Notes under the pieces: generated by a model
Database searches by the model: none
The model's input: only the letters and a program-made list of their open reading frames with translations
What the model was told of the DNA's origin: nothing
Made by a program: the position numbers and the translations under genes
Shown here: positions 1 through 5,895 of the stretch, in pieces
How positions within the stretch are numbered: the first letter of the stretch is position 1
How the letters are laid out: every line of letters begins with the position of its first letter
Source: an uncultured Oscillibacter sp.
GTDB taxonomy: Bacteria > Bacillota > Clostridia > Oscillospirales > Oscillospiraceae
Direction of reading: 5' to 3'
Assembly: GCA_948435975.1 (NCBI GenBank)
Contig: CAOJHG010000044.1
Location: forward strand, 1 to 9,925
Length of the DNA: 9,925 bases

Positions 1-2
1 CT

Positions 3-38
3 GAGGATTTCAAATTTATCTGTGAAGAATATGATTAA
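3..38 (+). CDS. Possible 3' end of an upstream gene (partial)
   Basis: One plus-strand frame is open from the window edge and would encode an acidic tail, EDFKFICEEYD, ending at TAA (36-38). The composition looks protein-like and the other two plus frames stop early or lack character. Only eleven codons are visible, so no family can be named, and it may be a chance open frame in AT-rich DNA. Confidence 0.25.
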   Translation, partial: EDFKFICEEYD

Positions 39-89
39 GAAATGCGTGTGAATGGTAGAGAAGAGTGTGATATTAAATTCCGTTTTACC

Positions 90-121
90 GGGGGATTTCA
101 TCTTTTGGGTGAAATTCCCCC
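90..121 (-). terminator. Inverted repeat over the stop codon of the 98-616 gene, possible weak terminator
   Basis: GGGGGATTTCA (90-100) pairs with TGAAATTCCCCC (110-121), leaving one bulged T and a 9-base loop. The stop codon of the minus-strand gene lies inside the stem. No T run follows on either strand, so this is not a standard intrinsic terminator; it may protect the mRNA 3' end. Confidence 0.3.
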
Positions 122-616
122 TTGACAAATGCTCTCGTCTTTTACTCTCTTGGAAGAAACAGATTCAAGATATTCGATGATTCTTTTTCTGTCGTTATCA
201 GTATCACCCCACCAAAGGTATTGGGATGAACACATGCGCTTTAATATGGCAGGATTATAAACCTTTTTTATCCGATAATTTGTAATATATTTAGATTGCG
301 TAATGACTTCAATATATCGGCGCCCATATCGGGGCAAACCAATTACAACGACGTTTTCGTAACCGTCCCCCCATTGAGCGGGTGCAATAAAAACTTTTGT
401 TCCACGAGAAAAATGTTTTGTTCCGTATTTTATTTCACGTTCCTCGCCATACTCGTGCTCCTGCACGATATTGCCGGCAAGACTCCAGCACCAGCTATGA
501 CCATCTTCGATATATCGTTCGTAGGATTCTGCTACTGCTGTTCTGTATTTTTCCTCGAACGCCTCAAAAGAATCGTAGTCTGCTGCTTTCTTAGATATTT
601 CTGCAATCTCAATCAT
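98..616 (-). CDS. Conserved-looking hypothetical protein, possibly immunity-like
   Basis: A soluble protein of about 172 residues with no signal peptide or membrane segment. The N-terminus is helical and charged. A central stretch with WCWSLAGNIV, YGTKHF and APAQWGDGYENVVVIGLPRYGRRYI looks like a compact beta-rich domain, and the C-terminal tail is Lys/Arg-rich. I do not recognise a named family; single-domain proteins like this are common among immunity proteins of polymorphic toxin loci, but that is only a suggestion. A GTG at 625 and ATGs at 619 and 616 are candidate starts; AGGTGG (622-627) is correctly spaced only for 616. The gene lies in AT-rich DNA unlike its neighbours, has its own promoter, and appears unconnected to the transporter operon upstream on the same strand. 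That it is a real gene is likely; its function is unknown. Confidence 0.75.
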   Translation of the reverse strand: MIEIAEISKKAADYDSFEAFEEKYRTAVAESYERYIEDGHSWCWSLAGNIVQEHEYGEEREIKYGTKHFSRGTKVFIAPAQWGDGYENVVVIGLPRYGRRYIEVITQSKYITNYRIKKVYNPAILKRMCSSQYLWWGDTDNDRKRIIEYLESVSSKRVKDESICQGGISPKR

Positions 617-647
617 CATACCCACCTGAAACAGAATGTTAAATCTG

Positions 648-677
648 ATTATAGCACATCCAAATCTTTCGTTTCAA
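648..677 (-). promoter_or_regulatory. Sigma70-type promoter of the 98-616 gene
   Basis: On the minus strand a -35 box TTGAAA (677-672) is followed after 18 bases by an extended -10, TGCTATAAT, whose TATAAT lies at 653-648. Both boxes are close to consensus, and the -10 is about 30 bases upstream of the chosen ATG at 616, giving a short leader. Confidence 0.65.
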
Positions 678-900
678 GCGGTGATTCGTGAAATTGCCAG
701 TGCCCAGCTCCATCAGTGCGAACGGTAATGGGGAAAAATTTCTATGGCCTTTCTGGATTTCCTGCGATTTTTTACCAGCGGAAAAACGCCTGTCCCTGCC
801 AGTCTTGCTATGTTAACACACTTTTGGCCTTTTTTCTTGTAAATAATTGCCCATTTTTTTGCAATCATGAAATGCCGCCCGTCCCTGCCGCCGCTTACCG

Positions 901-1818
901 CTAAGTCCACTGAACCGCCCGCCTCTGAACGGCTGAAACGAGATGGTTCAGCAGCGTGACAACGACGCCTATGACAATCATACCAGCTACCGCATGGGTA
1001 TAGTTGGCATACGTAATGCTGTTCTGGACATAGTACCCCATGCCATGAGCGGCCCCCATCAACTCCGCAAAATTCAGCATCAGTAGGGAGGTCGTCAAGG
1101 ATACCTTCAGCCCGGACACTACGCCGGGGAAAATACACGGCAGCAGAATTTTCCAAATCATAGCAGACCGCCGCAGCTTCAGCATCCGTGCGGAATCCAG
1201 AATCTGCGGCTCAATGGAATTCACGCGGTTGACTGTAGTGAGAAAATTCGGCCAGAACACACCCAGAAAAATCACCGCCACGGAAGCGCTGCGGAAGCTG
1301 GGCATCACCGCCACCAGATAGGGAGAAAACACCACTGCCGGAATTGGCGCCATCACATTTGCAATCGGGCTTGCAAAATCCCGCAGCCGGGGCGTCCATC
1401 CCGCGGCCAGTCCCAGTCCCACTGCCGCAGCCAGTCCCGGAAAGAAGCCAAAGGCCAGAAGCTGAAGAGAGTACAGCACATTCAGCAGCATCTGATCCCA
1501 GCTCTCTCGAAACGTGTCAAATACATTTTCCGGAGAGGGAACCAGGACCGGATGCGCAAGGTTCAGCACGGACGTACTGATTTCCCATATCAGCAGCACA
1601 GTCCACACAAATAGCATAACGTCCGCACAGCCGCTGGTATTTTCTCCGCCCCGCTTTCTGTACGAAAACAGGAACCAGCCTTCTATCACAGCAAGGGCTG
1701 CCGCCATGGAATGCCAGTCCCTGGTTGTCGTCCTCTGGTTCGGCACAAAAATCATCATGAAAATCAGGAAAAGCAAGACCCCGTGGGCAAGAAGGAAGCT
1801 CCTGGAAACTCTTTTCAT
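901..1818 (-). CDS. ABC transporter permease, SsuC/TauC (NitT/TauT) family
   Basis: Inner-membrane permease of a nitrate/sulfonate/taurine-type importer; it would form a homodimeric channel driven by the ATPase encoded just upstream. The 305-residue protein has hydrophobic segments at about 7-25, 37-52, 66-84, 113-139, 151-171, 178-194, 232-250 and 274-294. The cytoplasmic EAA loop that contacts the ATPase lies near 208-235 (DSARMLKLRRSAMIWKILLP, then FPG). It is about 50 residues longer than a typical SsuC, through an extra N-terminal pair of membrane segments. Its ATG overlaps the ATPase stop by four bases (ATGA, 1815-1818), and AGAGGA lies about 7 bases upstream, indicating translational coupling. 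It is the last gene of the regulator-binding protein-ATPase-permease operon. No convincing terminator is visible downstream. The family call is firm; the substrate cannot be deduced. Confidence 0.9.
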   Translation of the reverse strand: MKRVSRSFLLAHGVLLFLIFMMIFVPNQRTTTRDWHSMAAALAVIEGWFLFSYRKRGGENTSGCADVMLFVWTVLLIWEISTSVLNLAHPVLVPSPENVFDTFRESWDQMLLNVLYSLQLLAFGFFPGLAAAVGLGLAAGWTPRLRDFASPIANVMAPIPAVVFSPYLVAVMPSFRSASVAVIFLGVFWPNFLTTVNRVNSIEPQILDSARMLKLRRSAMIWKILLPCIFPGVVSGLKVSLTTSLLMLNFAELMGAAHGMGYYVQNSITYANYTHAVAGMIVIGVVVTLLNHLVSAVQRRAVQWT

Positions 1819-2585
1819 ATCTGGTCCTCTTTATAATACAATCCGGAAAGGCGCGCACGTATCCCGGCATACAGCGGCTGGCCCAGATACGCTTTTCGCG
1901 GACGGGGAAGTTCAATCGGGATTTCTGCTGAGACCCGGCCAGGCTCCATAAAGATCACCCGGTCCGCCAGCAGCAGCGCCTCGTCAATGTCGTGGGTGAC
2001 AAAGACCACCGTTTTCCGCTTCCCTCCCCCGCTGTTCCAGAGGTCCTCCAAAAGCGCCTGCAGCCCGCCCCGCATTCTGGTATCCAGCGCACCAAAGGGC
2101 TCATCCAGCAGCAGGATGCCGGCGTCCATGGCAAAGGCGCGGGCAATCGCCGCCCTCTGCCGCATTCCGCCGGAGAGCTGGCAGGGATATTTCTCCATGT
2201 CCCGCGCCAAGCCTACCGCCGCCAAGCACGCCTCCGCCTTCTGCACCGCCTCTCTGCCTGTCAGTCCGCGGCTTGAGTGCTGGATACAAAAGGCCACATT
2301 TTTCCGGACGGTCATCCAGGGGAACAGCGAATAACTCTGAAAGACCACAGCGCAGTCGTCCACCGGCTCTTTCACCGGCACTCCATGGATGCGGACGCTG
2401 CCCCTTTCCGGAAGGCGCAGTCCGGCCAGCAGATGCAGCAGCGTACTCTTTCCGCAGCCGGACGGCCCCAGGAGACAGACAAACTCGCCGTCTCTTATGG
2501 TCAGCGACACGCCGCGCAGGGCGGAAAAACTCTGCGTCCTGTCCACATAGGAAAAGCTGACATCCTCCAACTGAATTTCCGCCAC
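1815..2585 (-). CDS. ABC transporter ATP-binding protein, SsuB/TauB (NitT/TauT) family
   Basis: ATP-hydrolysing subunit of the importer, 256 residues, the usual length for the family. All motifs are present: Walker A GPSGCGKST (residues 40-48), Q-loop FQSYSLFPWMTVRKNVAF, signature LSGGMRQRAAIARA, Walker B ILLLDEPFGALD and H-loop VTHDIDEALLLADR. The FPW after the Q-loop and the THDIDEA form are typical of SsuB/TauB/NrtD proteins. The frame stays open upstream to an ATG at 2702, but that would add 39 residues overlapping the binding-protein gene with no domain role. A GTG at 2585 preceded by GGAGAGGAGG is the better start and leaves a 22-base gap after the binding protein. The stop overlaps the permease ATG. 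Nothing suggests loss of function. Confidence 0.92.
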   Translation of the reverse strand: MAEIQLEDVSFSYVDRTQSFSALRGVSLTIRDGEFVCLLGPSGCGKSTLLHLLAGLRLPERGSVRIHGVPVKEPVDDCAVVFQSYSLFPWMTVRKNVAFCIQHSSRGLTGREAVQKAEACLAAVGLARDMEKYPCQLSGGMRQRAAIARAFAMDAGILLLDEPFGALDTRMRGGLQALLEDLWNSGGGKRKTVVFVTHDIDEALLLADRVIFMEPGRVSAEIPIELPRPRKAYLGQPLYAGIRARLSGLYYKEDQI

Positions 2586-2607
2586 AGCTGTCCTCCTCTC
2601 CTGCCGG

Positions 2608-3720
2608 TCAGTTATGCGCCGAGAAATACTCCAGAAGCTCCTGCCACAGCATATTATTGGGTTCCCGCTCCTGCAAAATATCCAGCGCGTCTTTATATAC
2701 ATCGGTCACAACATAGTCATCCCAATCCACTTCCACTGTATCGCTGATCTCGCCCAGATTGGCCAGCGCCTCATAGAAATCCACACAGGCCCGCTTGTCC
2801 GGGTCCAGGGATACGCGCATTACAGTCGTATAGTCCTCTGTTCCGTACACCTGTGCCTGAAGAAAATCCCGGTCCTCTCCTGCATATGCCTCCAAAATGT
2901 CCAGCGTCTCCTCCATATGGTTCCGGTAGAAATCATACCCCCGGAGCGTAGCCGTCTCAAAGCGAACCAGGGCATCATATTCCTCCTCATAAGTCTTCTG
3001 ATTACAGGTCTGGCGGCAGCAGGGATAGGTCTCCACGAAGTCCTTTACCGCCGCGACGACCTCCACCCCGTAATCCTCCGCGTAATATCCCAGGCAGGCG
3101 TTGGTAATGCAGAGGTCGTACTCTCCCTTCACGCAGCCTTCAATTGCAGTGTTGCTGTCCGCTGCATAGACAAAGGACACCTCAGCGCCGTCACCGGGAG
3201 CGCCGATGGTATACCCGTTATCCAGCAGGTAGTTTTTCAGTACCATCTGTCCAGTCTCCGGCATCTGACAGGCAATGGTGAGGCCCACAAGATCTTCCGC
3301 GCTCTGAATGTCATAGCCCCTTCCCTTCACCGCCATGATCTCAGAGCCCTCCGCAACAGTTCCGCCAAATACACGCAGCGTAGTGGTCCCCTGCGTGATA
3401 AAGGCAGCAGCGGCGGTGCTGCTGAACAGATACACATCCAGATCTCCTGTGGAGACCGACAGATATGCGTCGTTCATGCTGCTGACCTTTTCAAAGTTGA
3501 CCGCAACGCCCTCTTCCTCGAAATAGCCAAGGACGTCAGCCACCAGCACGCCTACGGGCTTTATGGAATTCCCGAGAAGGCCCACATCCAACGTAACCGC
3601 CGCCGCATCCTGTGTTTCCGGTTCAGAGGCCCCATCGTCCTTAGGCGCGGCGCTGCACCCGGCACAGAGCAGGCAAACTGCCGTCAGCAGCGCCGCCCCT
3701 CGGATATTCTTTTTCTTCAT
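2608..3720 (-). CDS. ABC transporter substrate-binding lipoprotein, NMT1/THI5-like (NitT/TauT)
   Basis: Extracytoplasmic ligand-binding component of the importer, 370 residues. The N-terminus is a lipoprotein signal: MKKK, a hydrophobic core, then LCAGC with the lipidated Cys at 22. An acidic linker follows, then a periplasmic-binding-protein type II fold, recognisable from VGLLGNSIKPVGVLVADVLG, YFEEEGVAVNFEKVSS, a TGDLDVYLFSS loop and LVGLTIACQMPETGQMVLKN, as in SsuA/TauA/THI5 proteins. The later half has several Cys and acidic residues (DFVETYPCCRQTCNQKTYEE). An in-frame ATG at 3738 is rejected because the GGGAGGAAG ribosome binding site lies between it and 3720. The ATG at 3720 overlaps the regulator's stop by four bases. 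Ligand candidates in this family range from sulfonates to pyrimidine precursors; the sequence does not decide between them. Confidence 0.88.
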   Translation of the reverse strand: MKKKNIRGAALLTAVCLLCAGCSAAPKDDGASEPETQDAAAVTLDVGLLGNSIKPVGVLVADVLGYFEEEGVAVNFEKVSSMNDAYLSVSTGDLDVYLFSSTAAAAFITQGTTTLRVFGGTVAEGSEIMAVKGRGYDIQSAEDLVGLTIACQMPETGQMVLKNYLLDNGYTIGAPGDGAEVSFVYAADSNTAIEGCVKGEYDLCITNACLGYYAEDYGVEVVAAVKDFVETYPCCRQTCNQKTYEEEYDALVRFETATLRGYDFYRNHMEETLDILEAYAGEDRDFLQAQVYGTEDYTTVMRVSLDPDKRACVDFYEALANLGEISDTVEVDWDDYVVTDVYKDALDILQEREPNNMLWQELLEYFSAHN

Positions 3721-4127
3721 ATCCCAGCTTCCTCCCATTTCTTCTCGCTTTGCAGTTCTTCTACCATCCGGGCAATGGCGGCGGCATAGTCGTTCAGCGC
3801 CACTGCCCAGTTGTTCCGGCAGGCCCTTCCATGGTCTGTGATCTCATACATCCTCCTGGGGCGGCCGTCCCCCCGGTCTACTTCCCAGGTAGAGCGCAGC
3901 AGTCCGGCCTGCTCCATCTTTTTCAGGTAGCGGTATACACCGGTAGGGTCAGGCTGTGTCCCGGACCACATGGGGCCTTCCGCTACTGCCTGCACAATGG
4001 CAAGCCCGTGAAGCGGCTGACGGCTGACCGCCTGTAAGATGGCCGGTTGAAGCAGGCGGTCCAGATTCTTCCCCTTGCAGGGACAGTCCATGGTAAACAG
4101 CTCTTCTTCCAAATCCTGAATGCTCAT
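3717..4127 (-). CDS. PadR-like winged-helix transcriptional regulator with N-terminal CPC motif
   Basis: DNA-binding regulator of 136 residues and the first gene of the minus-strand transporter operon. It shows the PadR pattern: a first helix with LDRLLQPAILQAVSRQPLHGLAIVQAV, a recognition region with PTGVYRYLKKMEQAGLL, and a beta-wing DRGDGRPRRMYEIT followed by HGRA. A C-terminal helix rich in Ala and charged residues would dimerise it. Before the winged helix is an acidic arm with Cys-Pro-Cys (Cys15, Cys17), which could bind metal, sense redox state or bind a corrinoid or haem ligand axially; this is inference. The ATG at 4127 follows AGGAGG (4135-4140) at 7 bases, and the stop overlaps the binding-protein ATG. 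A perfect palindrome just upstream suggests autoregulation. The family call is confident; the effector is unknown. Confidence 0.87.
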   Translation of the reverse strand: MSIQDLEEELFTMDCPCKGKNLDRLLQPAILQAVSRQPLHGLAIVQAVAEGPMWSGTQPDPTGVYRYLKKMEQAGLLRSTWEVDRGDGRPRRMYEITDHGRACRNNWAVALNDYAAAIARMVEELQSEKKWEEAGI

Positions 4128-4143
4128 CAGACAACCTCCTCTA

Positions 4144-4158
4144 TTAGATTTAATCTAA
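4144..4158. promoter_or_regulatory. Perfect 15-bp palindrome, likely operator for the adjacent PadR-like regulator
   Basis: TTAGATT, one central T, then AATCTAA form a perfect inverted repeat ending only 3 bases before the regulator's ribosome binding site (reading on the minus strand). Its size and position suit a dimeric winged-helix repressor controlling its own operon. It does not match the ATGT-N8-ACAT operator described for PadR itself, so the assignment rests on position and symmetry. Confidence 0.6.
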
Positions 4159-4167
4159 CCGCGTCTT

Positions 4168-4215
4168 AAAAACAAAACCGCTGGCGGCTTCTGCAAACTG
4201 AGCCGTTTTCAGCGG
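4168..4215 (-). terminator. GC-rich hairpin with U-rich tail in the regulator operon leader, possible attenuator
   Basis: On the minus strand CCGCTG (4215-4210) and CGGCT (4205-4201, read on the complement) pair with AGCCG (4189-4185) and CAGCGG (4183-4178), separated by an AAAA internal bulge. The tract TTTTGTTTTT (4177-4168) follows directly, the shape of a Rho-independent terminator. It sits upstream of the regulator ATG, so if transcription starts near the TATAAT at 4237-4232 it would act as an attenuator. If the operon promoter is instead downstream of it, it may only insulate the operon. Confidence 0.45.
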
Positions 4216-4231
4216 ACTTCTGCCTACCAGC

Positions 4232-4237
4232 ATTATA
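4232..4237 (-). promoter_or_regulatory. Candidate -10 box for the regulator-transporter operon
   Basis: A perfect TATAAT reads on the minus strand about 105 bases upstream of the regulator ATG. No good -35 box is seen at 16-18 bases (AACAGT at best), so the assignment is tentative; another promoter could overlap the palindrome closer to the gene. Confidence 0.3.
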
Positions 4238-4331
4238 AGTCTTTCCTTTTTCGAACTGTTATGAATATTTTGTTATTTCTTGTCCAATCTTTTTTTGTTT
4301 CTGCCAGCAGGTTTTTTTAACAACAAAAGTG

Positions 4332-4360
4332 TTGCGCTGGATTTTCCGCCATGCTATAAT
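4332..4360 (+). promoter_or_regulatory. Promoter of the riboswitch-cbiK operon
   Basis: TTGCGC (4332-4337), a 17-base spacer and a perfect TATAAT (4355-4360) place the transcription start near 4367, about 14 bases before the riboswitch P1 stem. A small inverted repeat, CAACA (4321-4325) with TGTTG (4330-4334), overlaps the start of the -35 box and could be a binding site or chance. Confidence 0.6.
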
Positions 4361-4380
4361 CAGCTCAAATCAAATAAAAG

Positions 4381-4566
4381 CAGCCGGTGCCGTTCTTTCT
4401 CTCATGGAAAGGAACGGATAATAGGGAAACAGGTGAAAGGCCTGTACGATCTCGTCACTGTATGTAACGAGCACACGATCTTCGTCGGGAAACGACAGTC
4501 ACTGATGGACAACATCGGGAAGGCGATCGGGTGTGATGAATTACGAGTCAGGAGACCTGCCGGCTG
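4381..4566 (+). promoter_or_regulatory. Cobalamin riboswitch
   Basis: An RNA aptamer for adenosylcobalamin or a related corrinoid that normally turns its operon off when ligand is plentiful. Hallmarks are all present. The B12 box GAGTCAGGAGACCTGCC is at 4545-4561. A closing P1 stem pairs CAGCCGG (4381-4387) with CCGGCTG (4560-4566). A P2-like arm pairs CCGTTC (4390-4395) with GAACGG (4412-4417). The conserved GGGAAACAGGTGAAAGGCCTGT segment is a hairpin of ACAGG (4429-4433) with CCTGT (4441-4445). GTCACTG occurs twice downstream. It lies between the promoter and the chelatase gene on the same strand and is followed by a terminator, so it most likely controls transcription. Confidence 0.93.
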
Positions 4567-4585
4567 GCTGGTACAGGAATGCGGC

Positions 4586-4651
4586 TTTCGTGTTCCAGAT
4601 CACGAGGAATTGATCGTACTGTCTGCCTTTGGGCGTTTTGTCTTCGTGGTC
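4586..4651 (+). promoter_or_regulatory. Antiterminator and anti-antiterminator of the cobalamin riboswitch
   Basis: The segment 4598-4608 (GATCACGAGGA) can pair with 4641-4651 (TCTTCGTGGTC) as 11 continuous base pairs including two G-U pairs, consuming the 5' arm of the terminator. The same segment can instead fold back on 4586-4592 (TTTCGTG with CACGAGG at 4601-4607), freeing the terminator. These mutually exclusive folds are the expected expression platform; they were found by eye, not computed. Confidence 0.6.
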
Positions 4652-4679
4652 ATCTTTTATTGGGATGGCCATGTTTTTT
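4645..4679 (+). terminator. Intrinsic terminator of the cobalamin riboswitch
   Basis: CGTGGTCATC (4645-4654) pairs over 10 positions, two of them G-U, with GATGGCCATG (4664-4673) around a 9-base loop, followed at once by TTTTTT (4674-4679). It lies about 80 bases after the B12 box and 110 bases before the chelatase ATG, so premature termination here would silence the operon. Confidence 0.75.
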
Positions 4680-4710
4680 CTGCTGCGTGTTTCTGTACCT
4701 GACGGCATTG

Positions 4711-4737
4711 CTGATGTAAACATGGATCATACATCAG
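4711..4737. repeat. Perfect 8-bp inverted repeat in the cbiK leader
   Basis: CTGATGTA (4711-4718) and TACATCAG (4730-4737) are exact reverse complements around an 11-base loop. It lies between the riboswitch terminator and the ribosome binding site, with no T run after it. It could be an mRNA-stabilising hairpin or a protein operator; the ATGT...ACAT core recalls PadR-type half sites, but the spacing (13) differs from the described 8. Confidence 0.45.
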
Positions 4738-4787
4738 AGGGACAGCGTGGACGCTTGATTCCCAAAAATTGTTAGGAGGAACCGCAT

Positions 4788-5804
4788 ATGAAGATGACAA
4801 AATGGCTGACCGTGCTGGCTGTGCTGGCTATGCTGATAGCCCTGGCATCCGGATGCAGCAGTCAGCCCAGCAGCACGGACGAAACGCCGGCCACTGGCGC
4901 AGAGAACGGCAGACAGCCCGTGGAAGCAGAAGGAGGGAAAGAAAACATGGAAGATACAGAAGATTACACCACCGGAGACGCTTCTTTGGATAACCCCCGG
5001 AACCAAGACGGTATTGGAGAAACAGAGCTGCTGGTGGTCAGCTTTGGAACCAGCTACAACGACAACCGCCGCCTGACCATTGGGGCCATTGAGGAAGCTA
5101 TGGAAGCCGCTTTCCCGGAGCTCTCCGTCCGCAGGGCCTTCACCAGTCAAATCATTATCGACCGTGTCAAAAACCGGGATGGCGAGGTCATCGACAACGT
5201 GGGCGAGGCGCTGGACCGAGCGGCTGCGAACGGCGTAAAAGCGCTGGTTGTACAGCCCACCCACCTCATGGACGGCCTTGAGTACAACGATTTGGTCAAC
5301 GAAGTCGCGCAGTATTCCGACGCCTTTGCATCTATTTCCATCGGTGAACCTCTGCTGACCTCCGACGAGGATTTCCAGACGGTCGCCAAAGTGCTGGCGG
5401 ACATCACCGCTTCCTATGACGATGGAAAGACCGCCATCTGCTTCATGGGCCACGGCACAGAGGCAGAATCCAACACCATCTACGCCAGAATGCAGCGAGT
5501 GCTGGCGGACAATGGATACTCAAACTATTTTATTGGTACGGTGGAGGCCGAACCCACTCTGGACGACGTCCTTGCATTGGTCCAGGCGGGCGATTACCAA
5601 CGCGTCGTACTGGAGCCTATGATGATTGTAGCCGGTGACCACGCCAATAACGACATGGCTGGCGATGAGGAGGCCTCCTGGAAGAACGTCTTCGCATCTG
5701 CTGGCTACGAGGTGGAGTGCGTCCTGAAAGGGCTGGGCGAATTTGAGTCAATCCAAAATCTTCTGGTGGAGCACGCCCGGGCCGCCGCTGACGCTCTGAA
5801 CTGA
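4788..5804 (+). CDS. cbiK: Exported CbiK-type cobaltochelatase lipoprotein
   Basis: Class II chelatase of the anaerobic cobalamin pathway, which inserts Co2+ into sirohydrochlorin. The protein has 338 residues: a lipoprotein signal with LASGC (Cys23), a flexible acidic linker to about residue 80, then the chelatase domain starting at LLVVSFGTSYND. The metal-binding triad of CbiK is preserved: Glu165 in DGLEYND, His222 in FMGHGTE and His285 in AGDHANNDMAGDEEASWK, with spacing almost the same as in Salmonella CbiK (Glu89, His145, His207). Unlike ordinary cytoplasmic CbiK (about 264 residues), this copy is predicted to sit outside the membrane, like the periplasmic CbiK of Desulfovibrio, which is reported to bind haem. 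AGGAGG (4774-4779) precedes the ATG by 8 bases. It is the first gene after the cobalamin riboswitch and stands alone, without other cobalamin biosynthesis genes in view, so it may scavenge cobalt or a tetrapyrrole rather than perform synthesis. Confidence 0.92.
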   Translation: MKMTKWLTVLAVLAMLIALASGCSSQPSSTDETPATGAENGRQPVEAEGGKENMEDTEDYTTGDASLDNPRNQDGIGETELLVVSFGTSYNDNRRLTIGAIEEAMEAAFPELSVRRAFTSQIIIDRVKNRDGEVIDNVGEALDRAAANGVKALVVQPTHLMDGLEYNDLVNEVAQYSDAFASISIGEPLLTSDEDFQTVAKVLADITASYDDGKTAICFMGHGTEAESNTIYARMQRVLADNGYSNYFIGTVEAEPTLDDVLALVQAGDYQRVVLEPMMIVAGDHANNDMAGDEEASWKNVFASAGYEVECVLKGLGEFESIQNLLVEHARAAADALN

Positions 5805-5844
5805 CCTCCGTTTACCAGCTCTATAATAATTACATATTCACGCG

Positions 5845-5874
5845 AAAGGCCAAGAGGCTCTCTTTTGGTCTTTT
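5845..5874 (+). terminator. Hairpin with short U tract between cbiK and the next gene, possible partial terminator
   Basis: AAAGGCCAAGAG (5845-5856) pairs over 12 positions, two of them G-U, with CTTTTGGTCTTT (5862-5873) around a 5-base loop, ending in TTTT (5871-5874). It could reduce expression of downstream genes relative to the chelatase or act as a processing or stability element. A TATAAT at 5822-5827 lacks a good -35. Confidence 0.45.
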
Positions 5875-5895
5875 GTGCATTCAGTAGGTGTGATG

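Noticed and set aside
713..868. Small basic frame on the minus strand downstream of the permease
   Set aside because: Residues are Lys/Arg-rich because of A-rich DNA; there is no ribosome binding site before the ATG at 868, so it is probably untranslated. The rest of 617-900 shows only the promoter listed and no RNA gene.
788..889. Imperfect 13-base direct repeat, GCCTGTCCCTGCC (788-800) and GCCCGTCCCTGCC (877-889)
   Set aside because: Only two copies with one mismatch and no associated structure; likely chance.
2586..2702. Longer N-terminus for the NitT/TauT ATPase
   Set aside because: The extra 39 residues overlap the binding-protein gene and resemble no ATPase segment; the GTG at 2585 has a strong ribosome binding site.
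2614..3789. Long plus-strand frame (391 codons) opposite the binding-protein gene
   Set aside because: It is the antisense of a well-supported lipoprotein gene in GC-rich DNA, with no domain pattern or ribosome binding site.
4280..4702. Open frame of 140 codons on the plus strand over the cobalamin riboswitch
   Set aside because: It covers the promoter, the B12 box aptamer and the terminator, has no ribosome binding site, and its product has no protein-like pattern.
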